A DNA stretch of 64,000 nucleotides from Capniomyces stellatus (taxonomy: Eukaryota > Kickxellomycota > Harpellomycetes > Harpellales > Legeriomycetaceae): contig LUVW01000015.1 in the NCBI GenBank assembly GCA_001661515.1, positions 474,973 through 538,972 of the forward strand. Direction: 5' to 3'. Positions 1 to 12,561 of this stretch are shown here, one piece after another (the stretch's first letter is position 1; each line of letters begins with the position of its first letter). Below the pieces are notes generated by a model. That model did not search any database. It was not told where the DNA came from and worked only from the letters and a program-made list of their open reading frames with translations. A program made the position numbers and the translations under genes.

Positions 1-555
1 AACAGAGATAGAAAAACAAAGGATTAGCATACTTTAACTTGGCTACTGCTGTTACTGAACACGCATATACAAAACACGCATATAAATGGTGATATGTATG
101 GATGGGGTCTTACTGTAGGCAAACTGTGTTCGAGGAGAGCTAGTTTCAGAGAAGTCAACATATTCATTGTGATACCTCTCACCATTAGGGTGTGGAGGCT
201 TTTGGACAACCTGGGGCTAATTGGGTTTAGCATATGTAAAGTATTGTTAGCATGTGTTATTAAGACAACCTATAGTTAAGTGTGTACACAGATGGTGCTA
301 AGAGCATATACTTACCCTTCTAGCATCCCTGTTGGGTCCTACGGCGTTTGGGCCGTACTTCTGCATCTCGAACATCTAAGCAATCAGTTAGCAACAGTCC
401 CTAATGTTAGTAGATGAATCATATACATATAGCGTATAAAGCTTAGAGATCCGTACCGCATTTAGTCTATCAAACTCGTCTCTGTAGAAAGGGACTGGGT
501 ATTGCTCCACGTTCATGCCTTGCATGAACATTCTAGGTCCGCCTTGATTCTCCAT
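1..555 (-). CDS. Unrecognised protein, 5' part (runs off left edge)
   Basis: I read three coding exons on the minus strand: 555-457, 375-316 and 216-114. Their phases join cleanly (0, 0, then 1 base left over). Donors are GTACGG, GTAAGT and GTAAGA. The first two introns have CTAAC-like branch sites shortly before a TAG acceptor. The peptide starts MENQGGPRMFMQGMNVEQYP and continues for about 87 residues before an intron whose acceptor lies outside the window or too close to its edge to call. It is rich in Pro, Asn, Met and Arg, with no signal peptide or membrane segment in the visible part. I do not recognise the family. Splice structure and sensible codon content argue for a real gene, but the product cannot be named. 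Confidence 0.5.
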
Positions 556-2879
556 TTGTATATTTGCTGTATATGTTGTGCTGTCTTATATCCAAAGCTT
601 ATATATATGTATTCTACCACTGTATATTATTAGTCCTTTGTATGACTTTTAAAAGAGTATAAAAAAACTAACAATACATAAAAATTTGACGGAAATAATT
701 TCGATTAAATGAAATTTTGTAAAATACGCTTAATAACGCTTTTACATTGGTATTTAAAGATTATTGAACGATCTTTGCTTTTTTTGTTTTATTTTTTGTT
801 CTTTTTGTATAGTATCCAATTTATCCATTAGCTCTTTGTCTTTTTTCTTTTTTTTTAAAAAAGAAAGAAAAAAAAACAAAGCAGTAAATAACTGAATTTG
901 ATATTTTATACACCTAATGTTATATTTTATTTTTACTGCCTTTACACAAAATCAAAATATTCGTCAATTTTGGAATTTTTATAGATATGCTGACATCTCC
1001 CAATATCTAAAATAAAAAAAACATAAAGATGAAGGTGTTATACAAATGTTTTAGTACGAAGTGCGTTACATAAGCCATTTTTATTGACGTGTAGCAAATA
1101 TAAATCTTTGTTTTGTAACACAAAGTTTTGCCTGCCTATTTCTTTACTTTTTTTTATATTTACTTTTTCTTCTTTATTTTCAGTCTTATGTAATATACTT
1201 TTCTTTTCTAATAAACTCACCTTTACTTAATCCTATTATTAATCTAGCAAATTGAAGTCGCACATTTATTCCTTTCGAATTTACTTGTCTTTTTTCAAAA
1301 AAATAAAAAAAATAAAAAAAGTGAGCCAAGCTTACAAACCTCAAAACTTCAAAACCTCAAATTATCAAACTAAATTTAAGTTCCAAATCTCAAGTCCTCA
1401 AAACCCCATCCAAATACAGACTTAGATTTTGTCAAGCTTAGAATATATATATTTTTTTAATCTAGTTTTTGCTACCGTTGTCGTTGTCGCTGTTGTTGTG
1501 TTTGAAATGTTTTAGGATTGCCATCTGTCATCCAAACTGATGATCTTTCAGTAATTTGAATTTTTGCTCTCGATTTATTGAACACAACAATGCCAAATAC
1601 ACATTAGGCATCATTACTTATTTAATTCAAGCACATTCATTTGTTGTAAATTGTGTCTGAATATTATAACCGCCAATTTTTATGTGAAACTATTTCTTTC
1701 GTGATGTCATTTTTTATAATCCTGAGGGTTCGTAAACCGTCCTGTTGCAACTTCAAACCCATCTGTAACTTTGTTTTTAGCTTTTAGCTTTTAGCTTTTA
1801 AATCCCATATTGATGTCGTTTCAACTGTTTTGTTTATTTTTTTGGATTGACTTGTAGCTTTAGGCTCACAATATCTGCTGTTTATAGCCTTTGATTTCTG
1901 TTTTCTGGTTTTTTAACTATTGTTAAACGTCTACTTGCTTTACATTCGTATTATCAAAGCGCCACTCAAAGTAAGAAAAGAAAGCCAAATTATTTGTTCT
2001 TTAATTGCTTTAAGCTTTATAAACGTTTACTTGGCTTTTTTATGAGCCAAATCAATTTATCGTTGCCTTTTTATTTATAAATTTTGGGTTCCAATATATT
2101 TGTTTGATTTTTTGACGTTAATTCATTGAGTCGCGAGTTATACTGTATCTATGATACATGCCAATTTTTTAAGCTGAAGTAAAACATTCCTTGAAGAGGC
2201 ATTAACTTTCTTTGTAATTGTACATCCGATTCCTAAAATACATGTCTATTGATAATCCCAAGTTTGTAATGGGTATATAACCCTCCGCCCCCGCCCCCGC
2301 CCCCGAACCATGTAACAACATGAGCCAACATGCCTTTCTATTGTCAGTAATAAAATAATACAACCCATTTGCGTCAAAAATAATCTTTTTAGCGCATGGT
2401 TTTGGTGAATATATGGTTGTATTATTATTGAACCATTAGCCCCTAAATTCGCTTTTGAATTTGCATTTGATAAACTTTCTCGAAAAAAAAGAAGAAAAAA
2501 GGTACAGGCGAGAAAAGGTCTAGAACTAGGATGATCAAACTAAAATAGATATTACATCATTGGTATTTAGCTGTTGTTTCCTGATTCTACATCTCTTTTC
2601 TATCGATAGCAGCTTTTTATACACTACTTTTATCAAACTTTACTTTTGCTTGGTGGTTTTTGTACTCGACTCAGCAGTGGCTGTCCTCCAACATCAAGAC
2701 ATTGCTTGGCTTTGTATGGTGTCATTCTAAAACTCTATTGGTCTTTTTCCTATTATATAAGCATCTCCACTTTTTTAAAAAAAAAATTTCAAAACGCACT
2801 GAAGATATTATTAATTCCTACCATTTTGGTTTTCTTGTTGCTAACTTGGTAAGAGCCTTGGTTGGCAACGTAATATATG

Positions 2880-3110
2880 TTGACTAGAAAAAAATGGCAG
2901 ATTTTAAAGTTGCTTTCTAATTATAGGAGTGTTGGGATTTTTGAAGTTTTTTTTTTGCGTAAACTGTGTTGAAGCAAACTTTTCTGAGAACAAATCAGGC
3001 ATTTTTGCGGAATATCACTGGCTATCTTTAATTTAATTACAAATTCGATAAAACGGATTAGAATATTTTTAATCAATCAAAAATCTCAGTTTTCAAGCTT
3101 TTAACCTTTA
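2880..3110 (+). repeat. Possible third copy of a diverged dispersed repeat
   Basis: By eye the segment aligns with 8950-9190. Shared stretches include a T-run after TTGA-GTT, TTTGCG, GGCAAA/AGCAAA, AATAT...CTGG.TA and TAATTACAA.TT in the same order and spacing. It is more diverged than the other two copies, and a formal alignment is needed to confirm it. Confidence 0.35.
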
Positions 3111-6100
3111 CGCTCATTTTTATTTTTTTTTACATCTTTTACATCTTATATATGTATTTTTGCGTCTTACAACTCTTCCTTAATTTATGTTTCCTTGTTT
3201 CTATCCCCTCTATATTTCCCAACTATTTTTAGAAAGGTGTGAAGTTCTCATCAATTTGTTTGGACTCTATTGATACATTTAACCAAACCATGTTCTCTAC
3301 CACATTATTGGAAGCATCTAATTCTGCTAATGCTTAAACCGTCACTTCGTTTAGCAAGAATTCTTTTCCTAGAAATACATTGCTTTTGTTTTTTGGAATC
3401 AAAAGTAAAACCGCGATATTGTAATACTTTACAAACAATCAAATAATATAAATATATTTAGCAACCAGGATAAGCAAAATAAATCAACTACCAGATTAGC
3501 ACACCAGTCTTAGTCAAAAGCACATTATCAAATAACTACAATGCTTGGTCTTTAAAACCTTATACCAATCTGCTATTTTTCCTCTACTCCAGAAAACCCC
3601 TTCTAAATGACCAAATATATCTCAAGAAGCTCCTCTATCACCAAGCAGCTCATCTATTGTTGAAAAATACTTTGTGTTGTATTGTTTACGTACGCGAATA
3701 TAGACACATATACCCGACATTTTTTACAAAAGTATTCTAGTACTAGGACCAGATACTGCAGCTATTTAATCCTCTTTTTTTTGAATGCATATTTACCGTC
3801 TCAATATTTTAGCTGTGCTTTTTTTTTTCCACGACATTAGTACCAAGGCACTCAACTTTAATCGATTGTTTTTCTTTTTTAGTTTTACTCTGCTTGTTCA
3901 CATCATAATGTAACCTAAAGTGAAAGCAAAAAAAAAAAGCAAAAACAAAAACAAAAAAGGGAAAGGTGTTTAGAATTGTGTCACACACATCTTGACAGGT
4001 AATTGTTAGTTATTAACAAATGAAAATAAAGTAAACTACAGCTTATTGTTGTGGTCTAACGATATTAGCTAATACCTGGGAGCAATTCGAAAAAATAAAT
4101 AAATGAATTCAAGTTGACAGCCAATTGTAAACAAACATCTAATGGTTGTTACAACTCCTTTAGAAAAGAAGTCGTAAAGCTAATAAATCTCGTAACACAT
4201 TCGATTCCAAAATCCAGTTAGTCTTGAATTTAAATGAGTTTGATAAATACAAGAGCTTTTTATATCGTTTTTGGGGTTTTGAAACAAAGGTAAGGCTCAA
4301 ACAAATCATTATAAATCGGTTTTGTAATTCAGCCAAATTGGTAAAGAGTTATCAAAATAAATGATTAGTAAGCCTATCCACTTGTAACATTGTTTGTTAA
4401 CTTGTTTACTTTGTCTAGCTTATAGAGCTTTTAACTTGAAACATATTACCAACTCTGTTTCTATTTTTTTTAATCAAAGTATTGCTTCTTTTTTAATCAG
4501 AATGTTACCTTTATTTTTTTGGCTATCGGAATAATGGTTACTCTATTTTTTTCGAGTGGTAAAACAACTAGCGAGTTTACTAGAAAAAGTTCCACTCGTA
4601 AAAGCAAAAAAATATATACCACACAAGCACCAATTGGCTAATTTGATAAACTCTGCGCTTCAAAAAGTATAGTTTTACTCTCAACATTAATTAAATTGAT
4701 GTCAATTTTGAAACACAAAACGATCATTGATAATTGCTTCTCATTAATCTATCCACGCTTAATAGAACACATCAACCATTCAGTTGCCAAATATATACAT
4801 CAACTTGTAACCTATCCTTACACAGATTTTTTTACGCTTTCGACCCTTTCTAATAGCAAGTCGTAACCACATTATTAACCATCTACATTTTCCAAATATA
4901 GTATACTTGCTTGTAATTGGATATAAACATACATTGCTGAATTGATGGTACAGCCAACTTTATTACTATTACAAGTAGTTTTTTATTGTTATTTGACTCA
5001 GAGCTTCAGGAGTTTGTTAATAGTCCTGGATTTATAAACAACAGTCACGTTGAACATACAACAAAAGTAAGGAATTCAGTCTCCTTTCTTCCTCGTGTTG
5101 AACTAAAAAACTCTTGGTCAACAGCTTACAGCAGTTTGGATTTCATGTCTAAACCTTGTCAACTCTTAGTTCTTCAATGTTTTCTTTTACCATACACTTA
5201 CGAATATCACTCCATTTGGTTCTTTTAATACCACTATCAAACAAACAGTCCGTATTAAACGCGTCTTTCTTTCTTTTGTTCAAACTAATATAGTTGGAAA
5301 ACGGGCAAAAGTAGGCCAACAACGTATTACCGCATCATAACATACCCAATATCATTTAAACGCTTGTAATTGACCGCAAACGTATCAATAAGCACAAGGT
5401 TTAAAAACTTCAACTATACACACGCGGTGTAAACGACACGCAATATTATTTGAGCCAAACTATATACTTGCACAAGTCAATAAGCTTTAAAACTACAGTA
5501 ATACCTTCAGTCATAGTGAATTAATACTCCAAGATTAGTCTGGTCTGGCAAACCTAGCTCGCGTTAATAAATCACTGTGTTGTCAATGGTGACACTTACA
5601 TTTGTCTTGGTTCTCAAAACCAACACTTTATTATTTAACAGACATCCCTTTAGTCGAATATGAGATAAATTGTCAATTTACACCAGTCTAGTTTAACATC
5701 CTTAACTTAGATTGCCTTCGACATTCAGTTACTCAGTGTACCTTAATTTTATTAATTATGATTAGTTTCGCCGGATTAGGCTAGATTAGCATTAATTTGT
5801 ACTCGATGCCTTTCACTCCCATGACCTTACTATGTTTTCACAATTTAACTAGCCAGCCTAGCATTTTGTTTCTCCAATGCTGCTATTTGCTTTTCAATGA
5901 CGTTTTAATTAATGATAGTCCTATTAGCTTTCAGAACTTAATTTGAATGTCGCTTTCACTATACTTTATTCTGCTTTGTTTCTTTGTTTCTTTAATTTAT
6001 TTGCTTTTTAGATTAAATGTACGTGCGTTTTTTATTTTTATTTCGAAGTTGACTTTGATATTTAGCTGCGTAAATTCTTGGTGCCAGTATTGTTGGTTTT

Positions 6101-6271
6101 TCAAAAAGGCGGCACCTTTTACTGGATGCTACCGAACAATTATAAATGCATATTAAGCTCATCAAATTCGACTTGAACCTTTATTTAGTTTATGAAACTA
6201 TTTAGTAATTTTAACGCAGTATATATATATTTGAACATTTTTTAATTTTTATTTGAGCTTTTTTTAATTTT

Positions 6272-6318
6272 TATTTGAACTGTATTTGAACTGTATTTGA
6301 ACTGTATTTGAACTGTAT
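6272..6318. repeat. Minisatellite, 11-bp unit
   Basis: Four head-to-tail copies of TATTTGAACTG are followed by a partial copy. Just upstream, TTTTTAATTTTTATTTGA is itself duplicated (6240-6277). This is simple slippage repeat structure in non-coding DNA. Confidence 0.85.
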
Positions 6319-6660
6319 TCATTACGTCATTAACCTAATTGGGAAACACAGTTTACTTTTTACACTGCGCGTTTATTTATTTACTTTTACGAAGGATTTA
6401 TTTATTTATTTATTTTTTTAGTGAGTTTTTAATATTTTTCATTTTTTATCTCAGGCGACTATTACTGTATTTTTTATTGAGCAATTCTTATTTACTTTTA
6501 TTGGAAGTAATTAGCTTTTTTCTTTGTTTTCAGTGTTCTCGTAATTTTTGGCAATTCAAAGTATGCCTTTCACACATTACACACTGCCAAGTTTAACTTT
6601 TGAAGCCTATAAAAGCACGTAATTATAAGTTATAATTATCGATAATTTAACTTTAAAAAG

Positions 6661-6960
6661 AAAACAATCAACGAGTTTTTGAAATATGTGTCAATTCTAA
6701 CCAAACTGACAAGTTTTCCACTGGGTTAACTCCTGGAAACAAAACTATTTGTTCGCCAAAGAAACCCACCTACTTGAAAAATTTCCACTGAAAAATTAAA
6801 GTAAATTACAAATTCAACTAATCAAGCTAAAAGTATTGTATCCATAAATATCTTCAAAACTTTTGACCCATATAGCAAGTCAAAGTATATCCAGCTAATA
6901 GCTTTTAACCCAAAAGTTACTGCCAGCTTGCTATTAACTAAAGCTAACGGCTATCCATTG
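6661..6960 (+). repeat. Diverged dispersed repeat, copy 1
   Basis: It aligns with 8950-9240 over roughly 250 bp. AACTCCTGGA, GCCAAAGAAA, TAAATTACAA and TTTTGACCCATA occur in the same order and spacing, with scattered substitutions and small indels. In the frame of the copy-2 reading, both encode a peptide with VF, N.N, D, TPG.K.I and S.KK in register. The reading here ends at a TGA shortly after that block. It is probably an old duplicated element, now decayed. Confidence 0.55.
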
Positions 6961-8349
6961 CCTATACCGTCTAAGGAACTCGATATAAAAAAAAGCATCC
7001 AGGGACCTACCATCCACATCATCACTCCATAGTATCGTAGAAACCGCCTGCTCTTGTTTTTACAACTGAAGCTAAAGTCAGGCAGTTGGCCTACACGTCG
7101 TTTCTAGCTCACACACTAATTATTCCTTGGTGTTTATAGCACATTTATCCTTACTTAAAATATACTAAAACACATTCAACTTCGTCGTAGACTTGAGACA
7201 TCTATCAAATTTTGTATTTAGTTCAGGTTACAGCGCTTTATACATTTAAACCTACCTGTCACTGACACAACTACACCAATCAAAAAAGGTATAATAAATA
7301 CCATCAAATTATTCGAAACACAACTTCTGTTTACCCACCAACTGTTATCCTTTAAACAAAAAGTTACCAAAAACTGCAATAAACAAATGCAAAATAAGGC
7401 TATTAATTTAAGAGACTGTAACAAAGTTTATGAACTTGTGGTTTGGTAGTCGAACATGATAGCTACCACTAGTCTTATTCTATATTTGTATGTTATGGTC
7501 AATAACGTCACTGTAAATGACTCCTTGAGAAAGCGAAAAATAAAGTATCGATGATAGCAATAACACCGAGACAAATCTAAAGTAGCTGAGTTTTCGAACA
7601 CAGTCTATTTAACTGCGAACTTGATAACTAGTCTGTTAGATAATGTGGGTCAGGTGTAGGAAAACACAAAATATTCGATATTTAAAGCAGACAAATTGCT
7701 TTACTCGTAGCACAATAACCTAATATGAATTATGTAAAAATATTCACCGTAACCTGGTGATTATGTTTCAATAAAACACTTGGTAAAAGTAAAACATATT
7801 TGTATTCCGACTAAAGCTAAGGCCGGTACAGTAGCCTATTATATTTGGGATAGTCTAAAGAGTTGAACCACCAGAAGGAATAAACGCAAGAAATTTATGC
7901 TTACAAAAAATAGCCAAGGTATGGTGCCTCTCGAAAAACTACAAAGCATGGAGAAATGGTTAATAAAAATTCTTTTGTTGTGTTTCGACTAGCGTTATAG
8001 CTTGTTTTCAGTAATATAGTTGTATATTTTATAACATTTATATCATTTTCATTCATAAGAGCAATCTCTTGAAAATTTTGTACAAGATTTCTCGATAATA
8101 ATATTAACATCGACTTTAATAGTAGCCCAATTGGTAAAGCATTGGAAACATAGCATCTTACTATATTGCAAGTAGAGCTGCAGTAAATGTGATGTGTAGA
8201 GTATATACAAAGCAAGAATTGAAGCTTTAACACCTCGTCTATAGAAAAATACCCAACCAAGCCTTGGAAGAATCAGGGTATAACGTACAGCAAAAACAAG
8301 TGATGGCATTCACGAGTGTAGTATAATATACTAAAAAGCCACAACTATG

Positions 8350-8385
8350 AAATAAATACGTGTATTTCAATGCACGTATTTATTT
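8350..8385. repeat. Perfect 13-bp inverted repeat (hairpin)
   Basis: The left arm AAATAAATACGTG (8350-8362) and right arm CACGTATTTATTT (8373-8385) are perfect reverse complements around a 10-base spacer. It lies far from any recognised gene. It could be a relic of a mobile-element end or a cruciform-forming site. No function can be assigned. Confidence 0.8.
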
Positions 8386-8949
8386 TTATAAAAAACAATG
8401 CCTATATATATATACACACATTATCCATCTCAATACAGATAACACAAACTAAGCGCTTTTGAATATAAGTATAAATCGCTGAATATCGGTTAATTGCTCA
8501 GAATCTCACATCTTTAAACAACACATGGAGCATCTTGAGCACTAGAATTAGTCAAAATGCATTCCACGAGGTCAGGCGCCAATATTGTGTTATTCTAAAC
8601 TGCAATGCTTTAGCAAAAGTGTATTCTTGGGTCGGTTTTTTGTAAAATGGGCGGCTTACTCCTTTACCAATGGTATCATAGACTTTGTATATACCGCAAC
8701 TGCGCCCAGTGCAAACAAACCGAATTTATATTTAGTAGATTCACATAACTCATTAAAAACTTTTATACACACATGTCCGTTTTGACATATATAAGCACCA
8801 ACTAGTCAAGTGATTGCTATGACTTAGCAACTCCACTAAACATCAACACTAGCCTCTGGAGTTAGAGATGTAGGCGTTTGTCATTATCATGGTTGCTGAT
8901 TCTTCAAGGCATGCACGGTTCTACTAATTTGTGAAATTTCAAGTCGTCC

Positions 8950-9240
8950 ACTCTTACAAGCTTTATTTACCAAAACATGATAGCAAGGTGTTTCAAGTGT
9001 GGGACAACCCTAATGAAGTTGACGTTCTTTTTTTCACTTTGCGAACTCCTGGAGGCAAAAATATTTTTTCAGCAAAGAAAACCCCGCTATTTAAAATATG
9101 TCGCTGGATAGTTGCAAAATAAATTACAAGTTGAATAATTCAAGTTATAGCCAACGTATCGTTCACGAATCTTTTCAGCTTTTTTGACCCATACAAGCTA
9201 CATAGCACACTACTCTATTTAACCCGTATTTCATCTAAAA
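8950..9240 (+). repeat. Diverged dispersed repeat, copy 2
   Basis: This is the partner of 6661-6960, in the same orientation about 2.3 kb away. An open frame of 63 codons (8931-9122) crosses it and carries the shared TPGGKNIF and SAKKTP motifs. Similarity continues beyond the stop codon into AT-rich DNA up to the shared TTTTGACCCATA. The duplication is therefore not limited to coding sequence. I do not recognise the peptide. Confidence 0.55.
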
Positions 9241-9882
9241 CGCAACAGTTTCGCGAAAATTAGTATCCGACTGCACTAATCATTAACAAAAAAGACATTA
9301 AGATTTAGGTGAATATAGCATAAAACAGCATGACTCGTAATATTTCACAAGCATTTTTTATTCACTTGCAAATATCAAAGTTGGGCCAGTTCCATGTAAA
9401 CAGTAGTGAGATGGAGACTTTTTATAATAACAAAAGAAATGCAATTACATTTGAGAAATGTCGGTTGGTCGAATTAAACTAAAAGTACCAGGACAAATTT
9501 TTAAGGCTCAAATTTAAAAATAAAAATATTTCAAAGCTTGATTGTTATTCGCCAATAGTAATAAATTAAAGCGCAGTTTATTTGGCAGATTTTTTCTACT
9601 ATTTACGATTACAATTATAATTACAAATCAAAAAGTTTAATAAGGGAAATAGAAAGGTTTTGTCAAGTATTAGGTGGTTAAATCAACAAGACGTATACCA
9701 CATAAACATCAAAAAATTGCACAGTTTTGTTGTATATTTAATTTTTGAAACATTAGAGTAGTTGTGCAAGTGATCTATATTAAACAGTTAAACTTTAAAA
9801 TATTTAATACATACAAGCCTGTGATATACTTGCTTAAAAAATAACCCATTAAAGCGAAGGAGACTTCAAAAGGTACCAAAAG

Positions 9883-11800
9883 ATGTCAATCGAACAGTCA
9901 GCATTGCTCTTACAAAGACAACTTCAAGGTAAAAGAAACTGTTTATAGTCTATGCCGTGATCATTAGATATATATATATATAACGGAAAGTATTATGGTA
10001 TGTTGGATTTGTGTGCAGGTCTGTTTAGAAAACATATTTTTTTATTTTTCATTTTTAAAAAATACATAAAGAAAAATAAAATTCCACACTATTCTCCGAA
10101 AATACCAAGGCAAAGAACGGGTTTGTAGCCAGGCTATATCTTAATTGACAACAGATTCTGCTAGATTTTGGTGTAGTAATCGACTTTAATGAGCGAGGAT
10201 TATAGGGGTTTCTTTGTTTTTTTTGCAAGAGAAAGAGCAAGAAAAGTCAAAAAACACCAAAAATCAAATAAACCCGTGGAATGGTGATTGTGTGCGTGTG
10301 TGAATGTATGTGATGGTGTGGATATTCTTTCAAGCCATTCTTCTTTATTTAAAAAATAATAATTGGCACAAACAATGTAATCAAGCAATGTTAATTTATA
10401 GAGTTGTCAAAGCATCCGGTCGAAGGGTTTTCAGCAGGGCTAGCAGATGATTCCAATATATACGAGGTGAGTTGTTGAAGGATATCACTAAAATGGATAT
10501 GTAGTTTTGTATAACAGGGTTATCTTCCACTCTATAAGTATCCCAATGAACATATTTTGCAGAGTTTCTACTTGTACCATTAAAACAATGCAGAATTAAA
10601 GGAAGCCATAAGAGTGGAGGTGTACATGTTGATTATACATGTCTGCGTGTGGAAATTGGGGATATATATATATTATTTTTTTGGATTTTCACAGTCTTGA
10701 AGTTTGAATAAAATGGATAAAATGAGCATCAATGAATACATAGAACTAATTAGTACTTGGATACCATTTTATGTATATAGTGGGAGGTAATGATCATTGG
10801 GCCACCAGAAACACCATAGTGAGTAAAATAATTCTAAATGTACTTTTAGCTTTGTTTTCCCCACAAGTTAAACAGAAGAAGCTATACATGTTTCAAAGAG
10901 TTGTAGACCCTGCTCACATTTTTGTGCTTTAAATTTTGTACTCACACATGAAAAAAAACAACCTACTAAAATGTAGTGAGGGAGGATTTTTCCGAGCCAG
11001 GCTTTCGTTTCCAAGAGTAAGAATATTCGACTTAGTGTGCGGTTGATACGAATTTGTTGCGATGTTGTTACGACAAGATAAAATGGCTTTGGGATAATTG
11101 AGCACATGTCGTTGATTTTTCCATTTTAAGAAAATACGAGGATAAAGCATCACAGTCCAAGTAGATAGGTTGGTAGATTGATGCAAAGATATACAAAGTT
11201 CAACATATTGATAAGCTTGGCTAAATGATAAACTATCTTTTAGGAATACCCAATGATGCCACCAAAATTGCAGTTTATATCCGATGTATGGCATCCAAAT
11301 GTGTACCCAGACGGTACAGTTTGTATATCGATATTGGTTAGTACCAGTAATAATTAACACGACGTGATTATTTCAAATATGGGTAAACAACGAGTAATAA
11401 TGATAGCAGAACCTGGTACTCAAGTATAATTGCCATATTACATAAACAATATGATAGCATCCACCAGGCGAGGATCAGTATGGGTATGAGAAGGCAAGCG
11501 AGCGTTGGTCGCCAGTTCAATCGGTTGAAACCATAATGGTTAGCGTGATATCAATGTTATCGAGCCCAAATGACGAATCACCAGCGAATATTGATGCAGC
11601 AGTAAGATACTTGAGTATAAATCTATTTATTGCGCAGACGTTTTAAGATGTACGATGTTTTCTGTGGATAGATATATGTTTAACTTGGTTTATTTTTTAT
11701 TTATTTATGCAATAATGTATAGAAACAATGGCGAAATACGTACCCAGAGTTCAAAAAGCGAGTACAGAGGTGCGTTCGTCGATCACTGGAAGACATGTGA
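9883..11800 (+). CDS. UBE2G1: Ubiquitin-conjugating enzyme E2, UBE2G1/Ubc15 type
   Basis: The E2 carries ubiquitin as a thioester and, with a RING E3, passes it to substrates. The UBE2G1 branch builds Lys48 chains in the cytosol. Seven exons are 9883-9928, 10402-10466, 10781-10818, 10977-11016, 11244-11336, 11458-11601 and 11723-11800, with all phases consistent and giving about 167 aa (human UBE2G1 is 170). The start [15 protein letters not shown] matches the family N-terminus, so this ATG is secure. The HPN motif is followed by GTVCISIL with the catalytic Cys at about residue 90. The acidic insert typical of the G class is present ([17 protein letters not shown]), as is [13 protein letters not shown]. 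The GFF, SFP and MMPPK details look like fission-yeast Ubc15 rather than Ubc7/UBE2G2. Exons 3 and 4 are only 38 and 40 bases. The gene converges on the Rco1-like gene downstream. Confidence 0.93.
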
Positions 11801-12561
11801 GACTCGGTTTTCAGGAACTCGAATACAAAAAAAAAGGGAAAAAGACAAAGAAAAGGAAAAAGAGAAAGCGAGAGAAGGCCAAAGAAGAGTTAAAAATGAA
11901 ATCCAAGCAAGGGTCGCCATTTTGCAAACAAACTGGCGGTGATGATAGATGTTAATGTGTAGTAGAACAGGGATATTAGTAATCTTATAAAATAATTTCA
12001 CTAGTAATCGTTGGAACAGGATGAATAGTGCAATATAGCAGAAGGATATAAAATAAATAGTATAATACGACTTGTGTGTATGGCTTTGTGTTGAGCCACT
12101 AGACATTTTTTTTGGCTAATTAAATCTTTTTGAATGGATGTGAGCCCGTTCTTAAATGTTGTACCTAGTTATTTTATTTGGGCGCTAGTTTCCTTGGGCC
12201 TTAACTTATTATCACATTACTATGATATGATTACTCGATATTCACGATTTACTTGATTTAGCCCATCTTATTTTCTCGTTTTTTTTTTAAATTTCTTTTC
12301 CTTTAAAAAAAGACAGTAAAAACTATACAGATTGTGACCTAGTAAAAGCGGGATGACATTTTTTCTCCTTCATTTTTTTTTTGATTTTAAAGCGACATGG
12401 TTAAACATCAGCAAAAAAGTGGGTTATGTTTATGATTTATAAATCAGCGTAACGGGGCATGGTGTATATCATGAACAAGCAGGAATTGTGTGAGAAATAG
12501 AAAGATATTAGAAACAAGCAAAAAAAAAAAAAGAAAAGAAAAAAGTGAACTATTCTTCAGA
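11801..12561. other. Convergent 3' intergenic region
   Basis: The E2 gene (plus) and the Rco1-like gene (minus) both end into this 760-bp stretch. It contains A/T runs usable as polyadenylation signals for both strands. I see no gene or RNA in it. The long frame at 11728-11955 is only the E2 3' end and trailer read in another frame. Confidence 0.6.

Larger units (their letters stand above)
556..9882. other. 9.3 kb region without a convincing gene
   Basis: This stretch separates two divergently transcribed genes. Open frames reach only about 60-120 codons (for example 2660-2887 plus, 4986-5228 plus, 7901-8260 minus), and none shows a recognisable domain or a clean exon chain. It holds long T and A runs (near 840-880), a CGCCCC triplet repeat (2284-2306), a four-copy 11-bp minisatellite (6272-6315), a 13-bp-stem hairpin (8350-8385) and two or three old diverged copies of one sequence (around 2.9, 6.7 and 9.0 kb). 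I saw no tRNA, 5S or spliceosomal RNA by eye. The best reading is decayed repeat DNA plus the promoters of the flanking genes. Confidence 0.55.

Noticed and set aside
2660..2887. 75-codon plus-strand frame
   Set aside because: It has no start context, splice partners or family match, and it lies at the edge of a decayed repeat.
4986..5228. 80-codon plus-strand frame with protein-like composition
   Set aside because: It is isolated in the gene desert, and no flanking exons in phase were found.
7901..8309. Overlapping minus-strand frames of 119 and 86 codons
   Set aside because: Two frames compete over the same bases, neither with a recognisable motif; this is expected in AT-rich non-coding DNA.
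10929..11360. 143-aa minus-strand ORF
   Set aside because: It lies antisense over exons 4 and 5 of the E2 gene and their introns and has no family signature.
9883..11800. Ubc7/UBE2G2 as the identity of the E2
   Set aside because: The N-terminal [24 protein letters not shown] and the C-terminal RRS match the UBE2G1/Ubc15 branch better.
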